NCBI RefSeq assembly: GCF_000787715.1
Contig: NZ_BBPI01000068.1
Span: 1 to 64,000, forward strand
Source: Sphingomonas parapaucimobilis NBRC 15100
Lineage (GTDB): Bacteria; Pseudomonadota; Alphaproteobacteria; Sphingomonadales; Sphingomonadaceae
Direction: 5' to 3'
Length of the DNA: 64,000 bases
Position 1 is the first letter of the stretch, and every line of letters starts with the position of its first letter. The notes under the pieces are model-generated. The model did no database searches and had not been told where the DNA came from. It was given only the letters and a program-made list of their open reading frames with translations. Positions 8,695-16,426 of this stretch are shown piece by piece. Made by a program: the position numbers and the translations under genes.

Positions 8695-9536
8695 GGCATC
8701 AGATCATCTTGCGGGTCGGGCCAGTCGGCTTCCGGGTGGGGTCCGACTGGCAGGCGCCGATCGCAGCGCTGGATGCGCTGTATCGCGACTATCCGCGATC
8801 CGGATTCGCCGACTACAACGTCCGGCTGGAGGCCGTATCGCCCTGGCGGCGCTGGGTGTGGCCATCCGTTCGGGTGGCTGGGGATTACTGGCTGGCTGAC
8901 GCTTCGCCATTGCCGTTGACGCAAGGGCTGCTGGCAGCCGAGATGGGCATGAACCTGCAGGTGGCGCTCGGGCATCGTCGCCACCTGCTGCTCCATGCCG
9001 CCGTGGTCGCCCGTGGGGATCGGGCGATCCTCATGAGCGGCGTGTCGGGGGCGGGCAAGTCGACGTTGGCGTTGATGCTGTCGCAGCGGGGCTGGCGTTT
9101 CCTGGGCGACGAATTCGCGATGATCGATCCGGATACCGGGTTGGCATATCCCTTTCCCCGACCGGTCAGCCTGAAGAACGAGAGCCTTGCACTCATTCCC
9201 GAAGGCTATCGCGTCGGGCCTTTGCTCACGGGGACGCCTAAGGGCGATGTGCGCCATGTCGCGCCACCTGCGGCTGCCGTTGCGGCCATGGAAGAACCTG
9301 CACAGCCTGCGCTGCTGATCTTTCCGCGCTTCGGTTTTCCTTCTGCCCTGAGCGGCCTGGCACCGACCGAAACCTTCATGCGATTGACGCAAGCATCGAC
9401 CAATTATGTCGCCATGGGGGAGACCGGGTTCCGGGCATTGACCCGGTTGCGGGCGCAGGTGCCGGCGGTGGCGCTCGATTATCCCGATGGCGAAGCGGGT
9501 GTCGCCGCCGTCGAAGCCCTTTGGGAGGCTCTGTGA
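8691..9536 (+). CDS. HprK-related kinase A
   Basis: This 281-residue protein resembles the nucleotide-binding core of HPr kinase/phosphorylase. It has Walker A GVSGAGKST at 117-125, preceded by an LLHAAVVARGDRAILMSG strand-turn, and a Walker B-like RFLGDEFAMID segment after it. It lacks the N-terminal HprK domain and is not next to a ptsH/HPr gene, so it is unlikely to be a canonical carbon-catabolite kinase. It overlaps both neighbours by 4 bases (GTGA), which points to coupled translation with the PqqD-like protein and the nucleotidyltransferase. The phosphoacceptor is unknown; the leader-bearing protein at 7944 is one candidate. Confidence 0.82.
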   Translation: MRHQIILRVGPVGFRVGSDWQAPIAALDALYRDYPRSGFADYNVRLEAVSPWRRWVWPSVRVAGDYWLADASPLPLTQGLLAAEMGMNLQVALGHRRHLLLHAAVVARGDRAILMSGVSGAGKSTLALMLSQRGWRFLGDEFAMIDPDTGLAYPFPRPVSLKNESLALIPEGYRVGPLLTGTPKGDVRHVAPPAAAVAAMEEPAQPALLIFPRFGFPSALSGLAPTETFMRLTQASTNYVAMGETGFRALTRLRAQVPAVALDYPDGEAGVAAVEALWEAL

Positions 9537-10549
9537 CGGCAGTCGATATGCTGGTCGCGCTGCTGCGTGATCCCGCGCAGGCGGCGATGGTCGATCTGGC
9601 GCATTGGACCGAGGTACTGGCCGTTGCGCGGGCGGAGACGCTGGCGGGAACCCTGGCGCATCGGCTGGACGGTATGCCGCTCCCCGATATGGTCGACGGG
9701 GCGCTGGCGGAGGCGCGCGTCGATGCCGCCGAAGCGCGACGGACGGCGCTGTGGGAGGCCAATCGCGTCGCACTGGCGCTGCGGCCGCTGGGGCACCCGG
9801 TCATCCTGCTGAAAGGCACCGCCTTCGCCGCCGCCGGGCTGGCAGCGGGGCAGGGGCGCGGCATCGGTGACTGCGACATCCTGCTGCCCAAGGCGCTGCT
9901 GGGCCATGCCGAAAAGCTGCTGATCGATGCCGGGTGGGAATGGATGAAGTCCGATCCCTATGACGATCTCTATTATCGCAAATGGATGCATGAGCTTCCC
10001 CCGCTGGTCCATGGCGAGCGGGGCCGGATGGTCGATGTGCATCACACCATCCTCCCGCCGACGGCGGGGCCGAAACCGGATGCGCAGGCACTGATCGCCG
10101 GTGCGGAGCCTTTGGACGGAGGTTTGGCGATATTGTGCCATACGGACATGATCGTCCACGCGGCGACGCATCTGTTTGCCGACGGCGAACTGGCCGGTGG
10201 GCTGCGCAACCTGTGGGATATCCATGCGCTGATCGAGGAGCGGGGCATGCAGGGGCTGGACGCGCGGGCGGCGCATCATGGCCTGTCGTCCGCCGTCGAT
10301 CGCGCGTTGCGGTTGACCCATGCGCTTTATGGCACGTCCGTTCCGCCCAAGTGGCAAAGGCTGACCATGATCGATCGCCTTTACCGACGCCGCATGATTG
10401 CGCGCGACGGATGGGGGCGAGAGCGGCAAAAGGCGTTACGGATGGTCTTTTATATCCGCTCGCACCTTATTCGAATGCCGCTGCCGATGCTCATCCGGCA
10501 TTTGTGGATCAAGTGGCGGAAGGGGAAAGCCGCGTCAGGGTCGGGATAA
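9533..10549 (+). CDS. Nucleotidyltransferase family protein of the HprK/PqqD cassette
   Basis: The 338-residue product fits the uncharacterised nucleotidyltransferase family (NTP_transf_5 type): VILLKGTAFAAAG near 90-102 is followed by GIGDCDILLPK near 110-120, the Gly and paired-Asp pattern of a polymerase-beta-like active site. Later segments (MVDVHHTILPP, CHTDMIVHAATHLF) fit the family's helical half. The GTG start overlaps the previous stop as GTGA and has GGAGG about 5 bases upstream. It is the last gene of the cassette and overlaps the convergent gph gene by 41 bases at the 3' end. It may transfer a nucleotidyl group to a peptide or small molecule; the substrate is not known. Confidence 0.78.
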   Translation: MTAVDMLVALLRDPAQAAMVDLAHWTEVLAVARAETLAGTLAHRLDGMPLPDMVDGALAEARVDAAEARRTALWEANRVALALRPLGHPVILLKGTAFAAAGLAAGQGRGIGDCDILLPKALLGHAEKLLIDAGWEWMKSDPYDDLYYRKWMHELPPLVHGERGRMVDVHHTILPPTAGPKPDAQALIAGAEPLDGGLAILCHTDMIVHAATHLFADGELAGGLRNLWDIHALIEERGMQGLDARAAHHGLSSAVDRALRLTHALYGTSVPPKWQRLTMIDRLYRRRMIARDGWGRERQKALRMVFYIRSHLIRMPLPMLIRHLWIKWRKGKAASGSG

Positions 10550-11201
10550 GCTCGCCATAGCTGTCGATGATGGCCCCTGCTCCCAACGCCTCGACCGGCT
10601 GGCTCAGGAACCCGAACGAGCAGGCGATCACCGGTAGCCCGGCCGCACGGGCGGCCTGAACGTCGAAGATCGAATCGCCGACAAATGCGGCAGTCCCGCC
10701 GCCGCACTGCTCGACCAGCGCCCGGATGGGCTTGGGTGACGGTTTTGCGACGCCCAGCGTATCGCCGCCGATGATCGACGCGAACCGATCGGTCAGACCC
10801 AGTTCGCCCAGGATGGATCGTGCAAAGCGTTCCAGCTTGTTGGTCATGATGCCGAGCGTCACGCCGCGCGCAGCCAGTTCGTCCAGCGCCTCGATCGCGC
10901 CGGGAAAGGGCACGGTATGCACCGCCAGATGGGCCTCGTAATGGTCGAGCAACAGGCGGTGCAGCCGATCCAGCGTCTCGGCATCATACCCGCCGGTCGC
11001 GTCCAGCCCGTGTTGCAACATCGCGCGGGCACCACCCCCGATCATCGGCTTGACTGCCTCGACGGTCAGCGGCGCACGTCCGATCGAGCCCAGTGCATGG
11101 TTGACGGCGGCGGTCAGGTCGCCGCTGGTATCCAAGAGCGTACCGTCCAGGTCGAAGCCGACAATGGAGAAGGGAAAACCATGCGATGAATTGGCGTCCA
11201 T
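10509..11201 (-). CDS. gph: HAD-family phosphoglycolate phosphatase
   Basis: This enzyme hydrolyses 2-phosphoglycolate, a product of DNA repair and oxygenation chemistry. The 230-residue product has HAD motif I FDLDGTLLDTSGD near the N terminus, motif II IMTNK, motif III Lys in GVAKPSPKPI, and motif IV VGDSIFDVQAA. The ATG giving MDANSSHGFPFSIVGFDLDGT was chosen; a longer frame would run towards the divergent glmU. Its 3' end overlaps the convergent nucleotidyltransferase by 41 bases. Related HAD sugar phosphatases cannot be excluded, but the motif spacing fits Gph. Confidence 0.85.
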   Translation of the reverse strand: MDANSSHGFPFSIVGFDLDGTLLDTSGDLTAAVNHALGSIGRAPLTVEAVKPMIGGGARAMLQHGLDATGGYDAETLDRLHRLLLDHYEAHLAVHTVPFPGAIEALDELAARGVTLGIMTNKLERFARSILGELGLTDRFASIIGGDTLGVAKPSPKPIRALVEQCGGGTAAFVGDSIFDVQAARAAGLPVIACSFGFLSQPVEALGAGAIIDSYGELIPTLTRLSPSAT

Positions 11202-11263
11202 ATTCGGTCCCGGTGCAGTCTCCAACTGGCCTTGACCGAAAATCCATGGCAGGCGCAACCGTC

Positions 11264-12628
11264 ATGACGAGACCGATCGCCGCCATCATCCTCGCCGCGG
11301 GCAAGGGCACCCGCATGAAGTCGGACCTGCACAAGGTCCTCCACCCCATTGCCGGGCGGCCGATGCTGCTGCACCTGATCGACAGTGTGAAGGCCCTGTC
11401 GCCCGAACGCATGGTCGTGGTGACGGGCGCCGGGCGCGAACAGGTCGAGGCGGCGGTCGCCCCGCTGGGCGTCGCCACCGCGCTTCAGGCCGAGCAGCTG
11501 GGCACCGGCCATGCGGTCGCCCAGGCGCGCGAGGCGCTGGCCGATTTCGATGGCGACGTGCTGATCCTCTACGGCGACGTTCCTCTGGTCGAGGCGCGGA
11601 CCATGCGCGCGATGATCGATCGGTTGGGCGAGGCCGACGCCCCTGCCGCTGTGGTGCTGGGTTTCCGTCCGGCCGATCCCGCCGCCTATGGCCGGGTGAT
11701 CGCCGACCGGGGCGGGCGGATTGCTCGGATGGTGGAGTTCAAGGACGCCGATCCTGAAGAGCGCGCCGTAACCCTCTGCAATTCCGGTTTGATGGCGGTG
11801 CGGTCGAAGGATCTGTTCGGCCTGCTCGATCGGGTCGGGAACGACAATGCGGCGGGCGAATATTACCTGCCGGATATCGTGACGCTGGCGGCCGCCGATG
11901 GTCGCCATTCCGCCGTCATCGAGACCGGCGCGGGTGAGGTCGCAGGTGTGAACAGCCGCGGCGAACTGGCGGTGGTCGAGGGGGACTGGCAGGTTCGTCG
12001 CCGCGCCCGCGCCATGGCCGAGGGCGCGACCCTGATCGCGCCCGATACGGTCTGGTTCTCGCACGATACGCGGCTGGGCCGCGACGTGGTGGTCGAGCCG
12101 CATGTCGTGTTCGGCCCAGGGGTGCATGTGGCCGACGGCGTGACCATCCACGCCTTCAGCCATCTGGAGGGCGCGACGGTCGCCACCGGCGCGGATATCG
12201 GTCCCTATGCCCGGCTGCGCCCCGGTGCGGATGTGCGCGAGGGCGCACGGGTCGGCAATTTCGTCGAGATGAAGAAGGCCGTGCTTGGCCCCGGTGCCAA
12301 GGCCAATCACCTGACCTATCTCGGCGATGCCGAGGTGGGCGCGGGTGCGAATATCGGCGCGGGCACCATCACCTGCAATTACGACGGCTTCCTGAAGTAT
12401 CGGACGGTGATCGGCGAGGGCGCTTTTATCGGCTCCAACTCGGCACTGGTTGCTCCCGTCACGATCGGCGCGGGCGCGATCGTCGGCGCGGGTTCGGTGG
12501 TGACGAGCGACGTGGAGGCCGATGCCCTCGCGCTCGTCCGTGCCGGGCGGCAGACCAAGGCGGGTTGGGCCAAGCGTTTCAGAGACATGATGACGGCCAA
12601 GAAGGCCGCGAAAAAGACTGGGGAGTAA
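11264..12628 (+). CDS. glmU: Bifunctional GlmU: GlcNAc-1-P uridyltransferase / GlcN-1-P acetyltransferase
   Basis: GlmU makes UDP-N-acetylglucosamine, the precursor of peptidoglycan and lipid A. The 454-residue product has an N-terminal nucleotidyltransferase domain with LAAGKGTRMKSDLHKVL near 10-26 and QLGTGHAV. The C-terminal half (about 250-440) is a left-handed beta-helix acetyltransferase with hexapeptide repeats and NYDG-type motifs (GTITCNYDGFLKY). Length matches E. coli GlmU (456). The start MTRPIAAIILAAG was chosen; an in-frame ATG six codons upstream is possible. glmS follows 7 bases after the stop. Confidence 0.95.
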   Translation: MTRPIAAIILAAGKGTRMKSDLHKVLHPIAGRPMLLHLIDSVKALSPERMVVVTGAGREQVEAAVAPLGVATALQAEQLGTGHAVAQAREALADFDGDVLILYGDVPLVEARTMRAMIDRLGEADAPAAVVLGFRPADPAAYGRVIADRGGRIARMVEFKDADPEERAVTLCNSGLMAVRSKDLFGLLDRVGNDNAAGEYYLPDIVTLAAADGRHSAVIETGAGEVAGVNSRGELAVVEGDWQVRRRARAMAEGATLIAPDTVWFSHDTRLGRDVVVEPHVVFGPGVHVADGVTIHAFSHLEGATVATGADIGPYARLRPGADVREGARVGNFVEMKKAVLGPGAKANHLTYLGDAEVGAGANIGAGTITCNYDGFLKYRTVIGEGAFIGSNSALVAPVTIGAGAIVGAGSVVTSDVEADALALVRAGRQTKAGWAKRFRDMMTAKKAAKKTGE

Positions 12629-12635
12629 GTAGCTT

Positions 12636-14459
12636 ATGTGCGGTATCGTAGGAATCCTGGGCGGAGATGACGTTGCCGAGCGCCTGCTCGACGCGCTGCG
12701 TCGCCTGGAATATCGGGGCTATGACTCCGCGGGCATCGCGACGATCGACCATGGCGAGATCGAGCGCCGCCGCGCCTCGGGTAAGTTGGTCAATCTGGCC
12801 AGGGAACTGGCCGCGCATCCGCTGCCCGGCTCCATCGGTATCGCGCATACGCGCTGGGCAACCCATGGCGGTCCGACGACCAACAACGCGCACCCCCACG
12901 CCACCGATCATGTCGCGGTCGTCCACAACGGCATCATCGAGAATTTCAAGGCGTTGCGTGACGAACTGATCGGCCGGGGCCGGGTCTTTACCAGCGAAAC
13001 CGATACCGAGGTGGTCGCCCATCTGGTCAGCGAGAAGGTCGAACAGGGACTCGATCCCGTCGCCGCCGTCCGAGAGGTGCTGCCGCGCCTGCACGGCGCC
13101 TTCGCGCTCGCTATCCTCTTCCGCGACCAGCCCGACATGCTGATCGGTGCGCGGCTCGGCTCGCCGCTGGTCGTCGGCTACGGCGATGACGAGACCTATC
13201 TCGGCTCCGACGCGCTGGCGCTGGCGCCGCTGACCCAGCGCATCGCCTATCTGGACGAAGGCGACTGGGTCGTCTGCACCCGCGAGGGCGCGCAGGTCTA
13301 TGACCGTGACAACAACCCCGTCGACAGGCCCGTTACCCTGTCGGGCGTCACCGGCGCCCTGATCGACAAGGGCAATCACCGCCACTTCATGCAGAAGGAA
13401 ATCTACGAGCAGCCGATCGTCGTCGCCCAGACGCTGCGCTCGTATCTGCAGCGGCTGGAGGGCAAGGTCGCACTGCCCATTCCCGACTTCGACCTGTCGG
13501 GTATCAAGCGCGTCACCATCGTCGCCTGCGGGACCAGCTTCTATGCCGGCATGGTCGCCAAATACTGGTTCGAGCAGTTTGCACGCGTGCCCGTCGACCT
13601 CGATGTCGCGTCCGAATTCCGCTACCGCGCGCCCGTCATGGAGCCGGGCGGATTGATGATCGTCATCAGCCAGTCCGGGGAAACCGCCGACACGCTTGCC
13701 GCGCTTCGCCATGCCAAGAATGAGGGGCAGACGATCGCAGCGGTGGTCAACGTGCCGACCAGCTCGATGGCGCGCGAGGCCGATCTGCTGCTGCCGACCC
13801 ATGCCGGGCCGGAGATCGGCGTCGCCTCGACCAAGGCCTTTACCTGCCAGCTCAGCGTGCTGGCCGCGCTCGCTGCCAATCTGGCCAAGGCCAAGGGGCG
13901 GCTGTCGGCTGACGAGGAAAGGCAGATCGTCCGTCACCTGGCCGAGGCGCCTGCCGCGATCAACGGTGCGCTGGCCTATGACGAGGCGATCGAGAGCATG
14001 GCGGGTGCCGTCGCCGGCGCGCGCGACGTGCTTTATCTGGGCCGTGGCACCGACTATCCGCTGGCACTGGAAGGCGCGTTGAAGCTGAAGGAAATCAGCT
14101 ATATCCACGCCGAAGGTTATGCGGCGGGCGAGATGAAACATGGTCCGATCGCGCTGATCGACGAGCATGTTCCCGTCATCGTCATCGCGCCGTCCGGCCC
14201 GTTGTTCGAAAAGACCGTCTCGAACATGCAGGAGGTTCAGGCGCGCGGTGGCAAGGTCATCCTGATCTCCGACTATGACGGGATCGAAGCGGCGGGGGAC
14301 GGCTGCATCGCCACCATCACCATGCCCAAGGTCCACCCGCTGATCGCGCCGATCGTCTATGCGGTGCCGGTGCAACTGCTCGCCTATCATGTCGCAGTCG
14401 CAAAGGGCACCGATGTCGACCAGCCCCGCAATCTGGCAAAGAGCGTTACGGTCGAATAA
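12636..14459 (+). CDS. glmS: Glutamine-fructose-6-phosphate aminotransferase GlmS
   Basis: GlmS converts fructose-6-phosphate and glutamine to glucosamine-6-phosphate, the first committed step towards UDP-GlcNAc. The 607-residue product starts MCGIVGILGG, so Cys becomes the N-terminal nucleophile of the glutaminase domain after Met removal. RWATHGGPT and the NGIIENF segment are present. The two SIS sugar-isomerase domains (about 285-600) include VACGTSFYAG and SQSGETADTLAAL, and the protein ends in the conserved AKSVTVE. GGGGAG lies about 11 bases before the ATG. No glmS ribozyme was seen; the gene is probably made from the glmU message. Confidence 0.96.
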   Translation: MCGIVGILGGDDVAERLLDALRRLEYRGYDSAGIATIDHGEIERRRASGKLVNLARELAAHPLPGSIGIAHTRWATHGGPTTNNAHPHATDHVAVVHNGIIENFKALRDELIGRGRVFTSETDTEVVAHLVSEKVEQGLDPVAAVREVLPRLHGAFALAILFRDQPDMLIGARLGSPLVVGYGDDETYLGSDALALAPLTQRIAYLDEGDWVVCTREGAQVYDRDNNPVDRPVTLSGVTGALIDKGNHRHFMQKEIYEQPIVVAQTLRSYLQRLEGKVALPIPDFDLSGIKRVTIVACGTSFYAGMVAKYWFEQFARVPVDLDVASEFRYRAPVMEPGGLMIVISQSGETADTLAALRHAKNEGQTIAAVVNVPTSSMAREADLLLPTHAGPEIGVASTKAFTCQLSVLAALAANLAKAKGRLSADEERQIVRHLAEAPAAINGALAYDEAIESMAGAVAGARDVLYLGRGTDYPLALEGALKLKEISYIHAEGYAAGEMKHGPIALIDEHVPVIVIAPSGPLFEKTVSNMQEVQARGGKVILISDYDGIEAAGDGCIATITMPKVHPLIAPIVYAVPVQLLAYHVAVAKGTDVDQPRNLAKSVTVE

Positions 14460-14516
14460 CTGACCATTTACGTCACTTTAAGCCTCTCTGGTTACCATCT
14501 GTCATTGTGTGAAGCA

Positions 14517-16415
14517 ATGAAGACGGATGATAGCCGGATGCGTATTCTGATCGTCGATGACGAACCGGCGGTTCACGAGAGCTATGAGCTTTGCTTCTCG
14601 GAACGGAACGGAACGCTGGACGCGATGGCGGCCGAGCTGTTCGGTGAGGCAGCCGGAGAGGGCGACGACAATCTCGTCCTCGACCGGCATCATTGCCATC
14701 AAGGCCTGGAGGCGGTGGCCGCGGTCGAGCGAGCCAAGGCGGACGGTTCGCCGTTCGCGGTGGCGTTCATCGACATACGGATGCCGCCGGGCATCGACGG
14801 TCGCGAAACAGCACGACGTATCCGGGCGCTCGATCCCGAAATCCATATCGTCATCGTCACCGGATATTCCGATTTCTCTCCCGCCGAGATCGGCAAGGTG
14901 GCGGGGCCAGCCGACAAGATCTTCTACATCGCCAAGCCGTTCGAGGTGATCGAAGTCCAGCAGATGGCGCACGCGCTCTGTCGTCGCTGGGATAATGACC
15001 GCGAACTGGCGGCCGCCCGCGCGTTATTGGCTGCCCAGGTTGCGGCGCTGGAGGAAAAGACTGCCGAGCTGGAAGCGAATGAAAGCCGGGCGATGCACAT
15101 CGCCATGCACGACGCCCTGACGGATGCGCCCAACCGCGTCGCGTTCCTGCGCGGCCTGACCGAGCGCGGGCGTCAGGGCGGTCCGTTCGTTACCGCCATG
15201 CTCGATCTCGACCGGTTCAAGCTGGTCAACGACACGCTTGGTCATCTTGCCGGGGACGAATTGATCCGCGAGGTTTGCGCGACGATCCAGGCCAACATGC
15301 CCGAGGGCGCGATGCTCGCCCGGCTGGGCGGCGACGAATTCGGAATCTTCTTCGATGCCGCGGACATTGATCTGGCCGTCGCCGCCTGTGACCGGATCGT
15401 GACCGCCTGCGCCTCGACTTTCAGCGTCTTCGGTCATGCGGTGCGTTGCGGCGCGTCGTGCGGCCTGGTGATGCGCCAGCCCGGCGGGGAACGCGACCCG
15501 ACCGATCTCGTTCGCCAGGCCGACATGGCGCTGAACGAGGCCAAGCGTTCGGGGCGCGGCACCGTTCGGGTATTCGATGCCAGCATGGACGAAGGCATTC
15601 GCGTCCGCCGCGAGATCGAGGCAGGCTTGAGCCACGCCATCGCACGCGACGAACTCAGCCTGGCCTATCAGCCGATCGTCGGTCGGGGCAGCCTGGACAT
15701 TGTCGGGTTCGAGGCATTGGTCCGCTGGAGCACGCCCGAACGCGGTGCGATCAGCCCGGCGATCTTCATCCCGCTGGCCGAGGAAAGCACCCTGATCCAT
15801 GACCTGGGTGACTGGATCCTCGATCATGCACTGGCTGAGCTTCAGCATTGGCCGGGGCAATATGTCTCGGTGAATTTCAGCCCGATCCAGTTCCGCCGCT
15901 CGCATTTCGTCGGGCACGTGGTGGAGAGCGTACGCCGAGCGGGTGTCGAGCCCCAGCGGGTTCAGATCGAGATCACCGAGACGGCCATCTTCGACGATGC
16001 CGAACACGCCGCACAGACCCTTTGCGAACTGCGCGCGCTGGGCTTTCGTATCGCGCTCGACGACTTCGGCACGGGCTATTCCAGCCTCTACAATATCCGG
16101 AAATTCGCACTGGACTGCCTGAAGATCGACCGCAGCTTCATCGATGGCATGGGGCGCGAGCGCGAGTCCGCGGCGATCGTGCATTCGATCATCCATCTCG
16201 GTCGGGCATTGGGGCTGGGCGTGATCGCCGAGGGTGTCGAGACGGAGTCCCAGGCGCAAGCGCTGCGTGTTGCAGGTGCCAGCCATCTCCAGGGTTTTCT
16301 CTTCTCCAAGCCGGTTCCGGCGACAGAGGCGCGCAAACTGGCCGAAATGAAATTCATGACGCTGCAGGGCGAGGTCGAAGCAACGGCGCCGATGATGGCA
16401 GGCGCACGGCGCTGA
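14517..16415 (+). CDS. REC-GGDEF-EAL cyclic-di-GMP regulator
   Basis: This is a response regulator with both cyclic-di-GMP synthase and phosphodiesterase modules. Residues about 8-160 form a receiver (VDDEPAVHESY, phosphoacceptor in FIDIRMPPG, Lys in IAKPF) with an insertion after its first helix. A coiled-coil linker (about 160-195) leads to a GGDEF domain with intact LGGDEFGIF near 270, and an EAL domain (about 370-615) with GFEALVRW, QIEITETAIF and LDDFGTGYSS. The RxxD inhibitory site is absent (PEGA in its place). The phosphodiesterase residues look complete. ATG at 14517 was chosen; 14505 (TTG) and 14538 are alternatives. A sensor kinase follows after 11 bases and is the likely partner. 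Confidence 0.88.
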   Translation: MKTDDSRMRILIVDDEPAVHESYELCFSERNGTLDAMAAELFGEAAGEGDDNLVLDRHHCHQGLEAVAAVERAKADGSPFAVAFIDIRMPPGIDGRETARRIRALDPEIHIVIVTGYSDFSPAEIGKVAGPADKIFYIAKPFEVIEVQQMAHALCRRWDNDRELAAARALLAAQVAALEEKTAELEANESRAMHIAMHDALTDAPNRVAFLRGLTERGRQGGPFVTAMLDLDRFKLVNDTLGHLAGDELIREVCATIQANMPEGAMLARLGGDEFGIFFDAADIDLAVAACDRIVTACASTFSVFGHAVRCGASCGLVMRQPGGERDPTDLVRQADMALNEAKRSGRGTVRVFDASMDEGIRVRREIEAGLSHAIARDELSLAYQPIVGRGSLDIVGFEALVRWSTPERGAISPAIFIPLAEESTLIHDLGDWILDHALAELQHWPGQYVSVNFSPIQFRRSHFVGHVVESVRRAGVEPQRVQIEITETAIFDDAEHAAQTLCELRALGFRIALDDFGTGYSSLYNIRKFALDCLKIDRSFIDGMGRERESAAIVHSIIHLGRALGLGVIAEGVETESQAQALRVAGASHLQGFLFSKPVPATEARKLAEMKFMTLQGEVEATAPMMAGARR

Positions 16416-16426
16416 CGAAGCGAACC

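Noticed and set aside
12579-14390. A 603-codon minus-strand frame opposite glmS
   Set aside because: glmS is complete from Cys2 to its conserved C terminus. The opposing frame is Asp/Gly/Arg-rich and unsupported.
14460-14516. glmS ribozyme or riboswitch-type control near glmS
   Set aside because: There are only 7 bases between glmU and glmS and no conserved ribozyme core was seen around the gene.
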